A stretch of 64,000 bases of DNA, from contig NZ_CP019312.1 in assembly GCF_001969365.1 (NCBI RefSeq), forward strand, positions 868,001-932,000, written 5' to 3'. A program made the position numbers and the translations under genes. Position 1 is the first letter of the stretch. Each line of letters opens with the position of its first letter. Below are positions 9,159-19,814 of the stretch, piece after piece. This DNA comes from Tateyamaria omphalii (GTDB lineage: Bacteria; Pseudomonadota; Alphaproteobacteria; Rhodobacterales; Rhodobacteraceae). Below the pieces are notes generated by a model. That model did not search any database, was not told the origin of the DNA, and was given only the letters and a program-made list of their open reading frames with translations.

Positions 9159-11327
9159 CTAGTCCTCGGTGTGTGTCAGTTTCGGCACATCTGCGGCACC
9201 GGCCGATCCGCGCCCCGACAGCGATGGGTTTTCCATGAAAAAACGGTGGCAACTGAACGCAAATGTACCCTCGGCCAGATTGGGTCGGGAAAACGTCCCT
9301 TCCGGCGACATCACCCAGCTTTGCGCCACATCAGCGAGGTTCGCGGCCATCACCTGGCTGACGATCTGTGCCTTGACGGTGTTGTTCTCGATCTCGACCA
9401 GCGTTTCGACGCGCCGGTTCAGGTTGCGCCCCATCCAGTCCGCCGACGAGATGAACACGCGCGCTTTCTTCGACGGCAGGCCGTGGCCGTTGCCGAAACA
9501 GACGATACGGCTGTGTTCCAGGAACCGCCCGACGATGGATTTGACCCGGATGTTGTCTGACAGACCCTTGATGCCCGGGCGCAGGCCGCAGATGCCACGA
9601 ATGACGAGGCTGATCTTCACTCCCGCCTGGCTCGCGGCATAAAGCGCGTCGATCACCTCGCTGTCGATCAGCGAATTCATCTTGGCCCAGATCTCCGCCG
9701 GTTTGCCCGCGCGGGCATGTTCCGCCTCTGCCGCGATCATGTCGAGCAGGCGGGGCTTCAGCGTGGTGGGTGAGATAGCGAGGTTGTCGAGCCCTTCGGG
9801 TGGGGCGTAGCCGGACAGGTAATTGAATACCTTGGTGGCATCGCGCCCCAACTTGGGATCGCAGGTGAACAGCGATAGGTCAGTATAGATGCGCGCGGTG
9901 ATCGGGTGGTAGTTACCGGTGCCATAGTGCGTGTAGGTCACCAGTTCCTTGCCCTCGCGGCGGACCACGGTGCTGATCTTGGCATGAGTCTTAAGGTCGA
10001 GAAAGCCATAGACCACATGCGCGCCCGCGCGCTCCAACCGCCGGGACTGGCGGATATTGGCGGCCTCGTCGAAGCGCGCCTTGAGTTCCACGAGCGCTGT
10101 GACAGACTTGCCGTCCTCGGCGGCCTCGCACAGTGCTTCGACAATGGGTGAGTTCTTGGAAGTGCGGTAGAGCGTCTGCTTGATCGCCACCACGTTCGGA
10201 TCCCGCGCCGCCTGCTGCAGGAAGCGGACCACCATGTCGAATGTCTCGTAAGGGTGGTGCAGCAGCATGTCCTTTTGACTGATCGCGGCCAGCATATCGC
10301 CATCAAAATCGGTGACCCGTTCCGGCACGCGCGGGGTGAAGGATGGCCAGAGCAGGTCGGGCCGGTCGTCCAGCACCAGTTCGCCCAGATCGGCCATGCC
10401 CAGCATGCCGTCCATCTCGATCACTTCGGCATCGCTGACAGCCAGCTCTTCCATGATGACGGATTTGAGGGCCTTTGGCGCGCCCGCCGAGTGGGTCAGG
10501 CGCACAACCTCGCCCCTGCGGCGGCGTTTCAGGGCAACCTCGAATTCGCGCACAAGGTCTTCGGCCTCTTCCTCGACCTCAAGATCGCTGTCGCGCAGCA
10601 CGCGAAAGCCGAAATGTGCCTTCAGCTTGTAGCCGGGAAACAGGCTGGGGATGTGCAGGATCAGCAACTCTTCCAGCGGCAGGAAACGGTGGCCGGGGCC
10701 GGGCAGCGCGACAAAGCGGTCAATCTGCGCGGGGATCGGCAACAGCGCTTGCAAGGGGCGCTTGTCCTTTGTGCGTTCCAGTTGCAGAGCCAGCGCATTG
10801 CCTGTGTTGGGGATAAAGGGGAAGGGGTGCGCGGGGTCGATGGCCAGCGGCGACAGAACGGCAAAGACGCGGTTCAGGAACACTTCGGACAAGTGTTCGG
10901 TGTCTTCGGCGGTCAGATCCTGGGCGGTCAGGACGCAGATACCTTCGGCTTCCATAGCGGCCTTGAGGTCTGACAGCACCTCGGTCTGTCGCTGGATCAG
11001 GCGGCGGGCGTTTTCGTCAATCAGCACCAGTTGTTCGGCCGGTGTCAGCCCGTCGGCGGCGGGCGTCGTATTGCCCGCGATGGCCAATTCGCGCAGGCCT
11101 GCAACGCGCACGGTATAGAACTCATCCAGGTTGCCCGCGCTGATCGACACAAAGCGCAAACGTTCCAGCAAAGGCACGCGCGGGTTCTCCGCCTCTTCCA
11201 GGACCCGCCAGTTGAAGCCCAGCCAACTGAGTTCACGATTGAAGAAACGGCCCGGACTGTTGGTGTCGAGGTCGGGCAGTGGTGTGGGCTCTGGAAAGTC
11301 GGAGCCAAGAAAGTCAGCATTTGTCAT
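9159..11327 (-). CDS. ppk: Polyphosphate kinase 1
   Basis: 722 residues, normal PPK1 length. N-terminal [19 protein letters not shown], the central [17 protein letters not shown] and [13 protein letters not shown] segments, and the autophosphorylated-His region ([13 protein letters not shown]) are all present, as is the second phospholipase-D-like half ([31 protein letters not shown]). It makes polyphosphate from ATP. The start is ATG 11327; the upstream extension to 11486 has no family match. It follows hda with a 52-base gap, so it probably shares its transcript. Confidence 0.96.
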   Translation of the reverse strand: MTNADFLGSDFPEPTPLPDLDTNSPGRFFNRELSWLGFNWRVLEEAENPRVPLLERLRFVSISAGNLDEFYTVRVAGLRELAIAGNTTPAADGLTPAEQLVLIDENARRLIQRQTEVLSDLKAAMEAEGICVLTAQDLTAEDTEHLSEVFLNRVFAVLSPLAIDPAHPFPFIPNTGNALALQLERTKDKRPLQALLPIPAQIDRFVALPGPGHRFLPLEELLILHIPSLFPGYKLKAHFGFRVLRDSDLEVEEEAEDLVREFEVALKRRRRGEVVRLTHSAGAPKALKSVIMEELAVSDAEVIEMDGMLGMADLGELVLDDRPDLLWPSFTPRVPERVTDFDGDMLAAISQKDMLLHHPYETFDMVVRFLQQAARDPNVVAIKQTLYRTSKNSPIVEALCEAAEDGKSVTALVELKARFDEAANIRQSRRLERAGAHVVYGFLDLKTHAKISTVVRREGKELVTYTHYGTGNYHPITARIYTDLSLFTCDPKLGRDATKVFNYLSGYAPPEGLDNLAISPTTLKPRLLDMIAAEAEHARAGKPAEIWAKMNSLIDSEVIDALYAASQAGVKISLVIRGICGLRPGIKGLSDNIRVKSIVGRFLEHSRIVCFGNGHGLPSKKARVFISSADWMGRNLNRRVETLVEIENNTVKAQIVSQVMAANLADVAQSWVMSPEGTFSRPNLAEGTFAFSCHRFFMENPSLSGRGSAGAADVPKLTHTED

Positions 11328-11379
11328 GCGCGGCTTATGTCTGTGGGGTGTAAACGTTGAGTGACAACTATCCGCCGGA

Positions 11380-12051
11380 TCACCGGGGATTGTCCAGACA
11401 TGCCACCGCAAGTGCCCGTGTAATGGGCTTTTTCTGCGCAAGACTGCGCGCATCAATGGCAGCGACGACCGTGCGCGCGGCGGCAAAACTGCGTTCCATA
11501 TGCGTGACCAGATAGGGGATCACGTCCGGGCGTGGGGTCAGTTGCCGGTCGGCAAAGAGCTTGGCCAGAACAGCGGCAAGCAAGCTGTCATCCGGCGCAT
11601 CCAGGGCTGCGTGCCCTGCTGCATCCACGCGGCTTTGAAGATCGGGCAGGCTCAGGCGCCATAGGTTCGGGGCGTTTTCCCCGGTCATGAGCAAGGGGTG
11701 GCCCGCGGTCTGCAACGCGTTGTGGATATGAAACAGCGCAGTCTGGCAGGCGCTGTTCCGCGCGATCCGGTCGACATCCTCGACTGCGAGTGGGGCGTCG
11801 AACAATGCGTCGGGTGACGTCGTGTTCAACGTATCTGCGGCAACGATCCGGGCGCCACTGTCTGCTGCCCAGACATGGGCCAGATGGGTCTTGCCCGCGC
11901 CCGAAGGGCCGGTCAGGGCCAGCTTGCCGTTGGGCCAGGACCGCCAGGCATCGACCATCGACAAGGCAACGGCATTCGAGGGTGCGACAAGGAAATCATC
12001 CCGCCCCAGTGCAACGCGCACCGGAAGGTCAAAGCCAAGCTGCTGGGCCAT
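11380..12051 (-). CDS. hda: DnaA-like regulatory ATPase Hda
   Basis: 223 residues beginning [26 protein letters not shown], then Walker [12 protein letters not shown], a degenerate Walker B (LAVEDVD), and an arginine-containing lid ([16 protein letters not shown]). It lacks the DnaA DNA-binding domain, as Hda does. Hda with the clamp stimulates ATP hydrolysis by DnaA to limit replication initiation. The short alphaproteobacterial form fits. The start lies 2 bases after the AI-2E transporter stop, so the genes are co-translated. Confidence 0.9.
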   Translation of the reverse strand: MAQQLGFDLPVRVALGRDDFLVAPSNAVALSMVDAWRSWPNGKLALTGPSGAGKTHLAHVWAADSGARIVAADTLNTTSPDALFDAPLAVEDVDRIARNSACQTALFHIHNALQTAGHPLLMTGENAPNLWRLSLPDLQSRVDAAGHAALDAPDDSLLAAVLAKLFADRQLTPRPDVIPYLVTHMERSFAAARTVVAAIDARSLAQKKPITRALAVACLDNPR

Positions 12052-12053
12052 GA

Positions 12054-13160
12054 TCAGTCCTCGGCCTCGGATTGGCCTTGAGGTTCGGGCGCCGACGTCT
12101 CCTCCTTTTCGGAGACGCCAGTATACAGGCGGCTGCTCTGGTACTGTTCGATCACGAACCGCACGATCACCCCGAGGGCGGCCGCCATCGGGACAGCCAC
12201 CAACATGCCGACAAATCCAAAGAGCGCGCCAAAGACCGACAGCGCGAGGATCAGCCAGACAGGGTGCAGGCCAACGCTGTTGCCCACCAGTTTGGGGGTC
12301 AGAAAATTCCCCTCGGCAATCTGGCCGATCTGAAAGACGACAGCGACGGCCACGATCCACCACCATTCTCCCCAGAACTGGAACAGCGCCAGCCCGATGG
12401 CCAGCAAGCCGCCCACGATGGCGCCCACATAGGGGATAAAGGTCAAAAGGCCCGCCACGAACCCGACGACCAGACCGAATTGCAGGCCGATCAGCATCAG
12501 CGCGATGGCGTAATAGGTCCCGAGGATCAGGCATACCGTGCCCATGCCGCGGATGAACCCGGCGAGGGTCTTGTCCACGTCCTTGGCCAGGCGACGGATC
12601 ACGGGTGCGTGGTCGCGGGGCAGCAACTCGTCAACCCGCGCGATCATCCTGTCCCAATCCAGCAGCAGATAGACCGCGACGACCGGCACGATCACAAAAA
12701 GTACGATGATGTTGATAAGGCTCGCAGCCGAGGTCAGCGCCGTCTCAAGAAGCTGCCCGCCGCGTTCAGAGATGGTCTGACCCAGCGAATTGATCGTCTG
12801 CCGGACGGTCGATCCTTCATCCAGAAGGCTCGGGAACCGCTCGGTCAGAAAGGTGCCAAGGTCGCGCGCGAATTGGGGCGTGGCGCCGAACAGCTGGACG
12901 GCCTGTTCCACAAGTGTCGGAATGACCAACAGCGCCACGAGGACGAAAACGATGATGGCGCTGATGGTGATGATGCCAGTGGCCAGCCCGCGGCTGCACC
13001 CATGCGCCTCCAGCCAATCGGCGACCGGGTCCAGAAAATAGGCGATGGCCGCACCCAGAAAGAACGGCAGAAGTTGGTCGCCCAAGGCATAGAGCAGCAG
13101 GAAAAAGACCGCCGCCGCGATCCCCCAATACTTGAACTGTTCGCGGACGGGCAGGGCCAT
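12054..13160 (-). CDS. AI-2E family transporter (PerM-like)
   Basis: 368 residues with about eight membrane segments: two near the N-terminus (IAAAVFFLLLYALG, LPFFLGAAIAYFLDPV), a soluble coiled middle, then a hydrophobic block with GTYYAIALMLIGLQFGLVVGFVAGLLTFIPYVGAIVGG, the signature of this family. Members are Na+ or proton-linked exporters; most are not known to carry AI-2. ATG 13160 is preferred to 13232. It heads the leftward AI-2E - hda - ppk - ppx block. The 232 bases before proS contain the divergent promoters. Confidence 0.9.
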   Translation of the reverse strand: MALPVREQFKYWGIAAAVFFLLLYALGDQLLPFFLGAAIAYFLDPVADWLEAHGCSRGLATGIITISAIIVFVLVALLVIPTLVEQAVQLFGATPQFARDLGTFLTERFPSLLDEGSTVRQTINSLGQTISERGGQLLETALTSAASLINIIVLFVIVPVVAVYLLLDWDRMIARVDELLPRDHAPVIRRLAKDVDKTLAGFIRGMGTVCLILGTYYAIALMLIGLQFGLVVGFVAGLLTFIPYVGAIVGGLLAIGLALFQFWGEWWWIVAVAVVFQIGQIAEGNFLTPKLVGNSVGLHPVWLILALSVFGALFGFVGMLVAVPMAAALGVIVRFVIEQYQSSRLYTGVSEKEETSAPEPQGQSEAED

Positions 13161-13392
13161 GGATGTTCCGTTGCTTGCGTTGCGCCTAGAGATGCGGGGT
13201 TTTGGCGGCGGCTTCAAGGGTCTTGGTGTCACGCCGTGATTTCAATGATCGTCAAGGCGCACGCCTTTTTGTGTGCGGGCTCTGCCCCGTCACAGCCGCG
13301 ACTCCTTGGGATTTGTTCGAAACAGGGAAGGGGAGATTGCGGGCGTCTGGGCTTTGTCCTAATCAGGGCGAAATGTTGTGAGGGAGCGCATG

Positions 13393-14730
13393 ATGCGTTT
13401 GAGCCGTTATTTCCTGCCCGTTCTGAAAGAGAACCCCAGCGAGGCGCAAATCGTCAGCCACCGCCTGATGCTGCGCGCGGGCATGATCAAGCAAGCGAGC
13501 GCGGGTATCTACTCTTGGCTGCCGCTGGGCTTCAAGGTGTTGCGCAAGCTGGAAAACATCGTGCACGAAGAGCAGGTGCGCGCGGGTCACATCCCCATGC
13601 TGATGCCCACGCTGCAATCGGCGGACCTGTGGCGTGAAAGCGGGCGCTATGATGATTACGGACAGGAAATGTTGCGCATCAAGGACCGGCATGACCGCGA
13701 CATGCTGTTCGGCCCCACGAACGAAGAGCTGATCACCGACATCTTCCGCAGCCATGTGGGCAGCTACAAGGACCTGCCGCTGACGCTCTACCATATCCAG
13801 TGGAAATTCCGGGACGAGATCCGCCCGCGCTTTGGCGTGATGCGGGGGCGCGAGTTTTTCATGAAAGACGGCTACAATTTCGACCTGACGAAAGAGGATG
13901 CGTTGCACGCCTACAACCGTCACCTCGTCAGCTACCTGCGCACCTATGAACGGATGGGTCTGCAGGCCATTCCCATGCGCGCGGATGGCGGACCAATCGG
14001 TGGGGACTATACCCACGAATTCCTTGTGCTGGCCGACACGGGCGAAAGCGAGGTGTTCTATGACAGCGCCGTCACCGATCTCACCTTCGGCGACCGCGAG
14101 ATCGACTATGACAGTTTAGAGCAATGCCAGGCGGTGCTGGAAGAGTTCACCTCGAAATACGCTCGCACGGACGAGACCCATGACGAGACCGTGTTCAACG
14201 AAATTCCCGAAGACCGCCGCCGCGTGGCGCGCGGGATCGAGGTGGGCCAGATTTTCTATTTCGGGACCAAATATTCCGAGGCGATGAATGCGGTCGTCCA
14301 AGGACCCGATGGCAAGCAGGTTCCTGTTCACATGGGCTCGCACGGGATCGGCGTCAGCCGCCTGATGGGCGCCATCATCGAAGCGAGCCACGACGACAAG
14401 GGCATTGTATGGCCCGAGGGCGTCACGCCCTATCACTGCGGGATCGTGAACCTGAAACAGGGCGATGAAGAGGCGAACGCCGCCTGCGACGCGCTTTATG
14501 CCAGCCTGACAGCCCTTGGGCTCGAGCCGCTCTATGACGACCGCAACGAACGGGCAGGGGGTAAGTTCGCTACGATGGACCTGATCGGTTTGCCGTGGCG
14601 CATCACGGTCGGTCCGCGCGGGCTCAAGAACGGTGTGGTCGAACTGACGTCGCGCCGCACGGGCGAAAGCGAGGAACTGCCGCCCGAGGCCGCAGTGCAG
14701 AAAGTGGCGGAGATCTACGCGGGGGTGTGA
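13393..14730 (+). CDS. proS: Prolyl-tRNA synthetase (short bacterial type)
   Basis: 445 residues. Class II motifs are present: [19 protein letters not shown] (motif 1 region), [27 protein letters not shown] (motif 2) and [14 protein letters not shown] (motif 3), followed by the anticodon-binding domain. The editing insertion of about 180 residues seen in E. coli ProS is absent, as is usual in alphaproteobacteria. ATG 13393 is best spaced from AGGGAG (13381-13386); ATG 13390 and GTG 13378 are alternatives. Confidence 0.96.
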   Translation: MRLSRYFLPVLKENPSEAQIVSHRLMLRAGMIKQASAGIYSWLPLGFKVLRKLENIVHEEQVRAGHIPMLMPTLQSADLWRESGRYDDYGQEMLRIKDRHDRDMLFGPTNEELITDIFRSHVGSYKDLPLTLYHIQWKFRDEIRPRFGVMRGREFFMKDGYNFDLTKEDALHAYNRHLVSYLRTYERMGLQAIPMRADGGPIGGDYTHEFLVLADTGESEVFYDSAVTDLTFGDREIDYDSLEQCQAVLEEFTSKYARTDETHDETVFNEIPEDRRRVARGIEVGQIFYFGTKYSEAMNAVVQGPDGKQVPVHMGSHGIGVSRLMGAIIEASHDDKGIVWPEGVTPYHCGIVNLKQGDEEANAACDALYASLTALGLEPLYDDRNERAGGKFATMDLIGLPWRITVGPRGLKNGVVELTSRRTGESEELPPEAAVQKVAEIYAGV

Positions 14731-14737
14731 TAACCTG

Positions 14738-15748
14738 ATGCAAATGAAGGCGTTTCTCCGATCAGTCCTCTGCACGGCACTTTTGGCCGCGGCACCCGCC
14801 TCCAATACGAACGGCGATACGCCCGAGGCGGTGGATTTACGGCTGGAAAGGGCTTTCGCCGAGTGGCTTAAAGACGCCAATACAACCGGAATGCTCGGTG
14901 TGGGCGTTGCTGGCCCGGACGGAACCTGGCAGGCGCATCGCTTCCATGGGCGCGATGACACTGGCGCAACAGTGGCCGAGTTGGCGAGCGTCTCAAAATC
15001 CGTCACTGCCGTGTGCCTGATGCATCTGGTCGAAGATGGACAGGCCGATTGGTCCAACAGCCTGCACAATTTTCTTGAACCTGCCCCGGATGTCACCCTG
15101 GCCGAGTTGGTGACGCACACATCGGGCATAGGTCCGGATGTGACGCAAATCGCCATGCTGGGCTGGCTGGGGCAGAACGCCGGGGGGCAAGGGCATTTCA
15201 GCCGGCAGGTGCTTGACCTTGTCAATGCGCGGCCTGCGCAAAACGGCCAGCGCGGCCAATACGCCTACAACAACGAAAACTACGCCCTTCTGGGGCTGGT
15301 GATCGAAACCATCACCGGCCAGCCCTTCTTTGAGGCCTGCCAGGACCGCCTCGACCTGCCGGACAGCATCCAAGCCGGCGCGGACAGCGGCGTGTTCCAG
15401 CCCTTGGGCGGCCTCGTATCCGATGTGGATGGCTACCTGCGGTTCATGCAGACGCATTTCGGACCGGACAGCCGGATTGCCGCCGACCCCTTTGCCTTGC
15501 CCCACGCCGCGATGGGCGGGGGAGCGTATTACGGCATGGGCATGGTGTTTCGACCGTTTCGCGACAGCTTCAACTTCTGGCATTTCGGCGCATTGTGCTT
15601 TCCCAAACGGCTGAACACTGGCTCCTTCGCCGTCATGTGGGAAGGCAAGGTCACGGCGCTCGCCATGTATGATGCGTGCATAGACGAGCGGGCGATGTTC
15701 GATCTGGATGCCGGGCTGAGTGCTGCAGTCTACGGGGATCGGCCGTGA
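14738..15748 (+). CDS. Exported serine hydrolase, beta-lactamase / class C fold
   Basis: 336 residues with an N-terminal signal (FLRSVLCTALLAAAPAS). The penicillin-recognising triad is readable: SVSK (SxxK) within ELASVSKSVTAVCL, YNN within QYAYNNENYALLG, and a late HFG in the position of KTG. TELVTHTSG-like text (LAELVTHTSGIG) is typical of this esterase/DD-peptidase group. Periplasmic esterase or peptidase activity is likelier than antibiotic resistance. It lies 7 bases after proS and ends in a GTGA overlap with DUF2937. Confidence 0.85.
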   Translation: MQMKAFLRSVLCTALLAAAPASNTNGDTPEAVDLRLERAFAEWLKDANTTGMLGVGVAGPDGTWQAHRFHGRDDTGATVAELASVSKSVTAVCLMHLVEDGQADWSNSLHNFLEPAPDVTLAELVTHTSGIGPDVTQIAMLGWLGQNAGGQGHFSRQVLDLVNARPAQNGQRGQYAYNNENYALLGLVIETITGQPFFEACQDRLDLPDSIQAGADSGVFQPLGGLVSDVDGYLRFMQTHFGPDSRIAADPFALPHAAMGGGAYYGMGMVFRPFRDSFNFWHFGALCFPKRLNTGSFAVMWEGKVTALAMYDACIDERAMFDLDAGLSAAVYGDRP

Positions 15749-16251
15749 TCCTGCGGGTCCTGGTGCTTGCGGGCGGGCTGTTGGGCGGTGCGACAGCGTC
15801 GCAATTCCCCGAATTCGCACAGCAATACCAGCAACGGCTCGGCGGCGCGGTGGATGCGCTGGCCGAGGTGGTGGCCGATTTCGATACGTCGGCGCGGGCC
15901 GCGGGGCTCAGCCGTGATGCGGCGCTGGCCCAGATGCAGGGCACCGAGTTTCTGGACCGCAGGCGGGCGGACATGACCCGCACCTTTGACCGCTACGACC
16001 GGCTGCGCGCGGATCTTGCGGCGCTTCAGGATGCCGGGCCCTTCATGCGCGCCTATCACGCCGCCCGGTCCACGGACGGTGAGGTGGCAAATGCGGCGTT
16101 GACCGCGTTCAAACCCGCCCTGCCGCTCACCTTTGCGGGTGCCGCATTTGCCGGCGCAGGGTTTCTCGCTGGCCTCCTGGCGATGTCGGCCACGCTCAAA
16201 CTTCTGCTCTGGCCCTTTGCGGGGCGGCGGCGGACCGCCCGCGGGACTTGA
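15745..16251 (+). CDS. DUF2937 family membrane protein
   Basis: 168 residues, GTG start overlapping the previous stop. One hydrophobic segment lies at the N-terminus (ILRVLVLAGGLLGGAT) and two merge near the C-terminus (PLTFAGAAFAGAGFLAGLLAMSATLKLLLWPFAG), with a charged helical middle containing RRRADMTRTFDRYDRLRADLAAL. This is the DUF2937 layout; the function is unknown. It sits between the serine hydrolase and lolC. Confidence 0.8.
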   Translation: MILRVLVLAGGLLGGATASQFPEFAQQYQQRLGGAVDALAEVVADFDTSARAAGLSRDAALAQMQGTEFLDRRRADMTRTFDRYDRLRADLAALQDAGPFMRAYHAARSTDGEVANAALTAFKPALPLTFAGAAFAGAGFLAGLLAMSATLKLLLWPFAGRRRTARGT

Positions 16252-16302
16252 CCTTGGCCCCGGACCCGGCCACATCTCGCACAGCCCGAGCAGGAGCCGT
16301 AA

Positions 16303-17589
16303 ATGGCCAAACAGACCGCCCCCTTTGCCCCCTTTGAGTGGATGATTGCCTGGCGCTATCTGCGTGCCCGCCGGGCCGAGGGCGGCGTCAGCACCATGAC
16401 CTGGATCAGCCTGATCGGCATCACTCTTGCCGTGTTTGCGCTGATCGCGACCCTTGCCGTGCGCTCGGGCTTTCGCGCCGAATTCGTGGACACGATTCTG
16501 GGCGCCAACGCCCACGTCACCGTCTACAACATCGGCGAAGTGACCGAGACGGGGCGCATCGACCGCACCATTGCCAACTATGATGCGCTGGCGGACAGCT
16601 TGGCCGACGTGCCAGGTGTCGTGCGCACGGCACCGCTTGTGCGGGGGCAGGTCATGGCCAACCTGCGCAGCCGGAACGCGGGCGTTCAGGTGTTCGGGAT
16701 GAGCGCCGAGAACCTCGCCGGTCTGCCGCGCATCGCCGATCCAGAAACAGCGCAGGGCGACATTGCCCGGTTTGAACAGGGCATCGCCATCGGTTCCGGC
16801 GTGGCACAGGAACTGGGCGCGCAGGTGGGCGACCGGATCAAGCTGATCTCGCCCAACGGGGTGCGCACCGCTTTTGGCACAAGCCCGCGGATCAACGCCT
16901 ACGAAGTGACATATATCTTCTCTGCCGGGCGCTACGACATCGACCGCGTGCGCGTCTACCTGCCGCTGACCGAAGCGCAGAGCTTTTTCAATCGCGAGGG
17001 GGTCGTGGACGAAATCGAGGTGATGGTTGACAGCCCCGAAAACATCGACCGCTACCTGCCGGGCCTGCTGCAAACCGCAGGTGAGCGGGCACAGGTCTGG
17101 ACGTGGAAGGACGCCTCAGGCGGCTTTCTCCGCGCGCTCGAGGTCGAGGACAACATCATGTTCGTCATCCTGTCGATCCTGGTGCTGGTGGCTGCAATGA
17201 ACATCGTCTCGGGACTGATCATGCTGGTCAAGAACAAGGGGCGCGACATCGGCATCCTGCGGACGATGGGCCTGACCGAAGGGTCGGTGCTGCGCGTCTT
17301 CTTCATTTGCGGGTCGTTCACCGGGATCATCGGCACGGCAATGGGCGTCATCCTCGGGTGCCTCTTTGCGATCTACATCGACCCGCTCTTTGCCTTGGTA
17401 AACCAGATCATGGGCGGCGGCGTGTGGGATCCGTCGATCCGCGGCATCTATGCCCTGCCAGCCGAACTGCACCTGCGCGACGTGCTAAGCGCTGTCACCC
17501 TGTCGCTTGGCCTGTCCTTCGTCGTGACGATCTTTCCGGCACGTCGCGCGGCCCGGATGAACCCGGTCGAGGCGCTGCGCTATGAGTGA
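16303..17589 (+). CDS. lolC: Lipoprotein-releasing ABC transporter permease (LolC/E family)
   Basis: 428 residues. Four membrane segments: one after [37 protein letters not shown] and three in the C-terminal half ([57 protein letters not shown]), with a large periplasmic domain between. The [14 protein letters not shown] coupling helix is clear. Alphaproteobacteria commonly have one LolC/E-type permease acting as a homodimer with LolD to release lipoproteins to LolA. It overlaps lolD by 8 bases. It is relevant to the lipoprotein genes elsewhere in the window. Confidence 0.95.
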   Translation: MAKQTAPFAPFEWMIAWRYLRARRAEGGVSTMTWISLIGITLAVFALIATLAVRSGFRAEFVDTILGANAHVTVYNIGEVTETGRIDRTIANYDALADSLADVPGVVRTAPLVRGQVMANLRSRNAGVQVFGMSAENLAGLPRIADPETAQGDIARFEQGIAIGSGVAQELGAQVGDRIKLISPNGVRTAFGTSPRINAYEVTYIFSAGRYDIDRVRVYLPLTEAQSFFNREGVVDEIEVMVDSPENIDRYLPGLLQTAGERAQVWTWKDASGGFLRALEVEDNIMFVILSILVLVAAMNIVSGLIMLVKNKGRDIGILRTMGLTEGSVLRVFFICGSFTGIIGTAMGVILGCLFAIYIDPLFALVNQIMGGGVWDPSIRGIYALPAELHLRDVLSAVTLSLGLSFVVTIFPARRAARMNPVEALRYE

Positions 17590-18268
17590 CGCGGTCCTGT
17601 CGCTTGCGGGGATCACCAAGTCCTACAACACCGGCCTGCCGGGGCAGGTGGATGTGCTGCGCGGCGTCGACCTTGATGTCCAGCGGGGCGAGGTCGTCGC
17701 CCTTGTTGCCCCTTCCGGTGCCGGCAAATCGACGCTCTTGCACATCGCGGGGCTGCTGGACACGCCGGATGCGGGCAGCGTCACGCTGCATGGTCAGAAC
17801 CTGACGGGTCAGTCCGACCGGCGCCGTACGCTCGCGCGCCGGGCCGAGGTCGGGTTCATTTACCAATTCCACCATCTGCTGCCAGAGTTCTCCGCCCTCG
17901 AAAATATCGCCCTGCCACAACTGGCCGCCGGGACCACACGGACGGACGCCGACGCGCGCGCGCTGGCTCTTCTGGAAAAGGTCGGCGTGGGCCACCGCGC
18001 GTCCCACCGCCCCGCCGAACTGTCGGGGGGAGAGCAACAACGCGTCGCGTTCTGCCGGGCGCTCGCCAATGGTCCTGCGCTTCTCCTCGCGGATGAACCC
18101 ACCGGCAATCTTGATCCGGCCACATCAGACCAGGTCTTTGATGCGCTGATGGCGCTGGTCCGCGACACCGGCCTGTCGGCGCTGATCGCGACCCACAACC
18201 TAGACCTGGCCAAACGCATGGACCGCACCGTACGCCTGGACACCGGACACCTGGCAAAGGTGCCATAG
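17582..18268 (+). CDS. lolD: Lipoprotein-releasing ABC transporter ATPase LolD
   Basis: 228 residues with Walker [11 protein letters not shown]-loop [15 protein letters not shown], signature [16 protein letters not shown], Walker [15 protein letters not shown] and the switch His in ATHNLDLA. The EFSALEN stretch after the Q-loop is typical of LolD/MacB ATPases. It powers LolC. It ends the proS-lolD block, followed by about 105 bases before the next gene. Confidence 0.95.
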   Translation: MSDAVLSLAGITKSYNTGLPGQVDVLRGVDLDVQRGEVVALVAPSGAGKSTLLHIAGLLDTPDAGSVTLHGQNLTGQSDRRRTLARRAEVGFIYQFHHLLPEFSALENIALPQLAAGTTRTDADARALALLEKVGVGHRASHRPAELSGGEQQRVAFCRALANGPALLLADEPTGNLDPATSDQVFDALMALVRDTGLSALIATHNLDLAKRMDRTVRLDTGHLAKVP

Positions 18269-18373
18269 GCGGCCTGTTCAAAGTGACGCAAACGTAAACG
18301 TCTGCTTGACGGTTGCGGTTCGGTTTGCTCTGTCTGGTTTCCGCAGTAATGGCTGCGGGGGTTAAAGACGACC

Positions 18374-19360
18374 ATGACGGCGATCACACAGGCCGAAATC
18401 GAACGCACGGTGCAAGCGGCCCTGATGGCCCATGGCGCCGATGCGTTCCCAGCGGCAGAGGTGGCGCGCGCCGTCGCGCAGGCCGAGGCGTTGGGGAACC
18501 GGATCTGCGGTCTTTATTATCTCGAAAGCTACTGCCAGCAACTCACGACTGGTCGGGTCAAGGGCGACGTGGTGCCCGTCGTGTCCGCGCCGCGCCCGGC
18601 GGCGGTCTATGTGGATGCGCAGATGGGCTTTGCCCAGCCTGCTTTTGCGTATGGGCTGGCACCCGCTCTGGACGCGGCGCGCCAATACGGGATCGCAAGC
18701 CTTGCCGTGGGTCATGCGCATACGTGCACGGCCCTTGGATACTTCACCGAACAGATCGCGCGCGCCGGTTTGATCGGGCTGGGCATGACCAACGCCTCGC
18801 CCATCGTGGCCCCCCCGGGCGGCAAAACGCGGATGATCGGCACGAACCCGATCGCCTTCTCGGTGCCGGACGGGCACGGCGGGTTGGCGATGCAATTCGA
18901 CCAGTCCACCACCACGGTGGCTCTGGGCAAGATCACCATGGCCAAAGCCGCGGGCGAAACGATCCCCGAAGGCTGGGCCGTCGATGCTGATGGCAACCCC
19001 ACCACGGACCCGACGGCCGCGCTTGCCGGGTCATTGGTGTCAACAGGCGGGGCCAAAGGGTGGGGTTTCGGCCTCATGGCCGAACTGCTGACTGCGGGCC
19101 TCACGGGCGGTGTCCTCAGCCGCGACGTGAAACCGCTCAAGGCACCCGAAGGGCCACCGCACGATCTGGGACAATACTATATCCTGATTGACCCAAGCGC
19201 GTCCGGCGCTTTCATGGAAAGGCTCGAACAGTTCAAGGAATACCTCTCGGAAGACCCGTCAGGCCGTATGCCCGGCCAGACCCGCACACCCGCCGACCCG
19301 GTTGATGTTGACCCCGCCGCCTGGGCACAGGCGCAAGCGCTGGCCGGGATCGCGGGCTAG
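18374..19360 (+). CDS. Ldh family NAD(P)-dependent oxidoreductase
   Basis: 328 residues of the malate/L-sulfolactate/ureidoglycolate/delta1-piperideine-2-carboxylate reductase family. Landmarks are the conserved QYGIASLAVGHAHTCTALGYF segment, GLIGLGMTNASPIVAPPGGKTRMIGTNPIAF, and FDQSTTTVALGKI. These enzymes use a non-Rossmann NAD(P) fold. The exact 2-oxo or imino substrate is not determinable. The stop overlaps the stop of the convergent YdcZ gene. Confidence 0.88.
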   Translation: MTAITQAEIERTVQAALMAHGADAFPAAEVARAVAQAEALGNRICGLYYLESYCQQLTTGRVKGDVVPVVSAPRPAAVYVDAQMGFAQPAFAYGLAPALDAARQYGIASLAVGHAHTCTALGYFTEQIARAGLIGLGMTNASPIVAPPGGKTRMIGTNPIAFSVPDGHGGLAMQFDQSTTTVALGKITMAKAAGETIPEGWAVDADGNPTTDPTAALAGSLVSTGGAKGWGFGLMAELLTAGLTGGVLSRDVKPLKAPEGPPHDLGQYYILIDPSASGAFMERLEQFKEYLSEDPSGRMPGQTRTPADPVDVDPAAWAQAQALAGIAG

Positions 19361-19791
19361 GCCAGCTGCGTCAGCCAAACGCCAGCGGCCATCAGGGCAA
19401 TCCCGCCCATTCGTGTCACACTCAGCGCCGTCGCCTGCGCACCGAACAGGCCGAAATGGTCAATCGCCGCGGCAGAGATGAGCTGGCCCAGCAGCACAAA
19501 GAACACCGCGTTGCCCACCCCGAAATGCGGCGCGATATATGTGATACTCAGGACGTAGAACGCGATCAGAACACCGGCGAGCAGCAAGTGCTTGGGGGCA
19601 GACGCGACCTTGGATACGCCCTGCGCGCCGGTCAGGACAAAGACGGTGGCCGCCGTACCAAATGCGATGATGAACAGCACCGTGGCGGCCGCCGCCGGGC
19701 TGCCCACGCGCGTGCCAAGGGCCGCGTTCAAGGCGGCAAGGATCGGAATACCGATCCCGGCCAGAAGCATGATCAGGGCATATTGGGCCAT
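19357..19791 (-). CDS. DMT superfamily transporter, YdcZ/DUF606 type
   Basis: 144 residues with about five membrane segments (YALIMLLAGIGIPILAALNAALG, AATVLFIIAFGTAATVFVLTG, LLAGVLIAFYVLSITYIAP, AVFFVLLGQLISAAAIDHFG, RMGGIALMAAGVWLTQLA). The LNAALG motif and length match the short DUF606 transporters. AGGAG precedes ATG 19791. It lies just upstream of no same-strand partner except the preceding lipoprotein gene (23-base gap), so the two may be co-transcribed. Substrate unknown. Confidence 0.85.
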   Translation of the reverse strand: MAQYALIMLLAGIGIPILAALNAALGTRVGSPAAAATVLFIIAFGTAATVFVLTGAQGVSKVASAPKHLLLAGVLIAFYVLSITYIAPHFGVGNAVFFVLLGQLISAAAIDHFGLFGAQATALSVTRMGGIALMAAGVWLTQLA

Positions 19792-19814
19792 GTGGCTCCT
19801 CCGGTTGTGATGGA

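Noticed and set aside
13255..13273. AAGGC..GCCTT plus T run as a terminator
   Set aside because: Only a five-base stem and no gene end nearby to serve.
12072..13637. 521-codon rightward frame over the AI-2E transporter
   Set aside because: The AI-2E transporter has clear membrane segments and a family signature on the minus strand.
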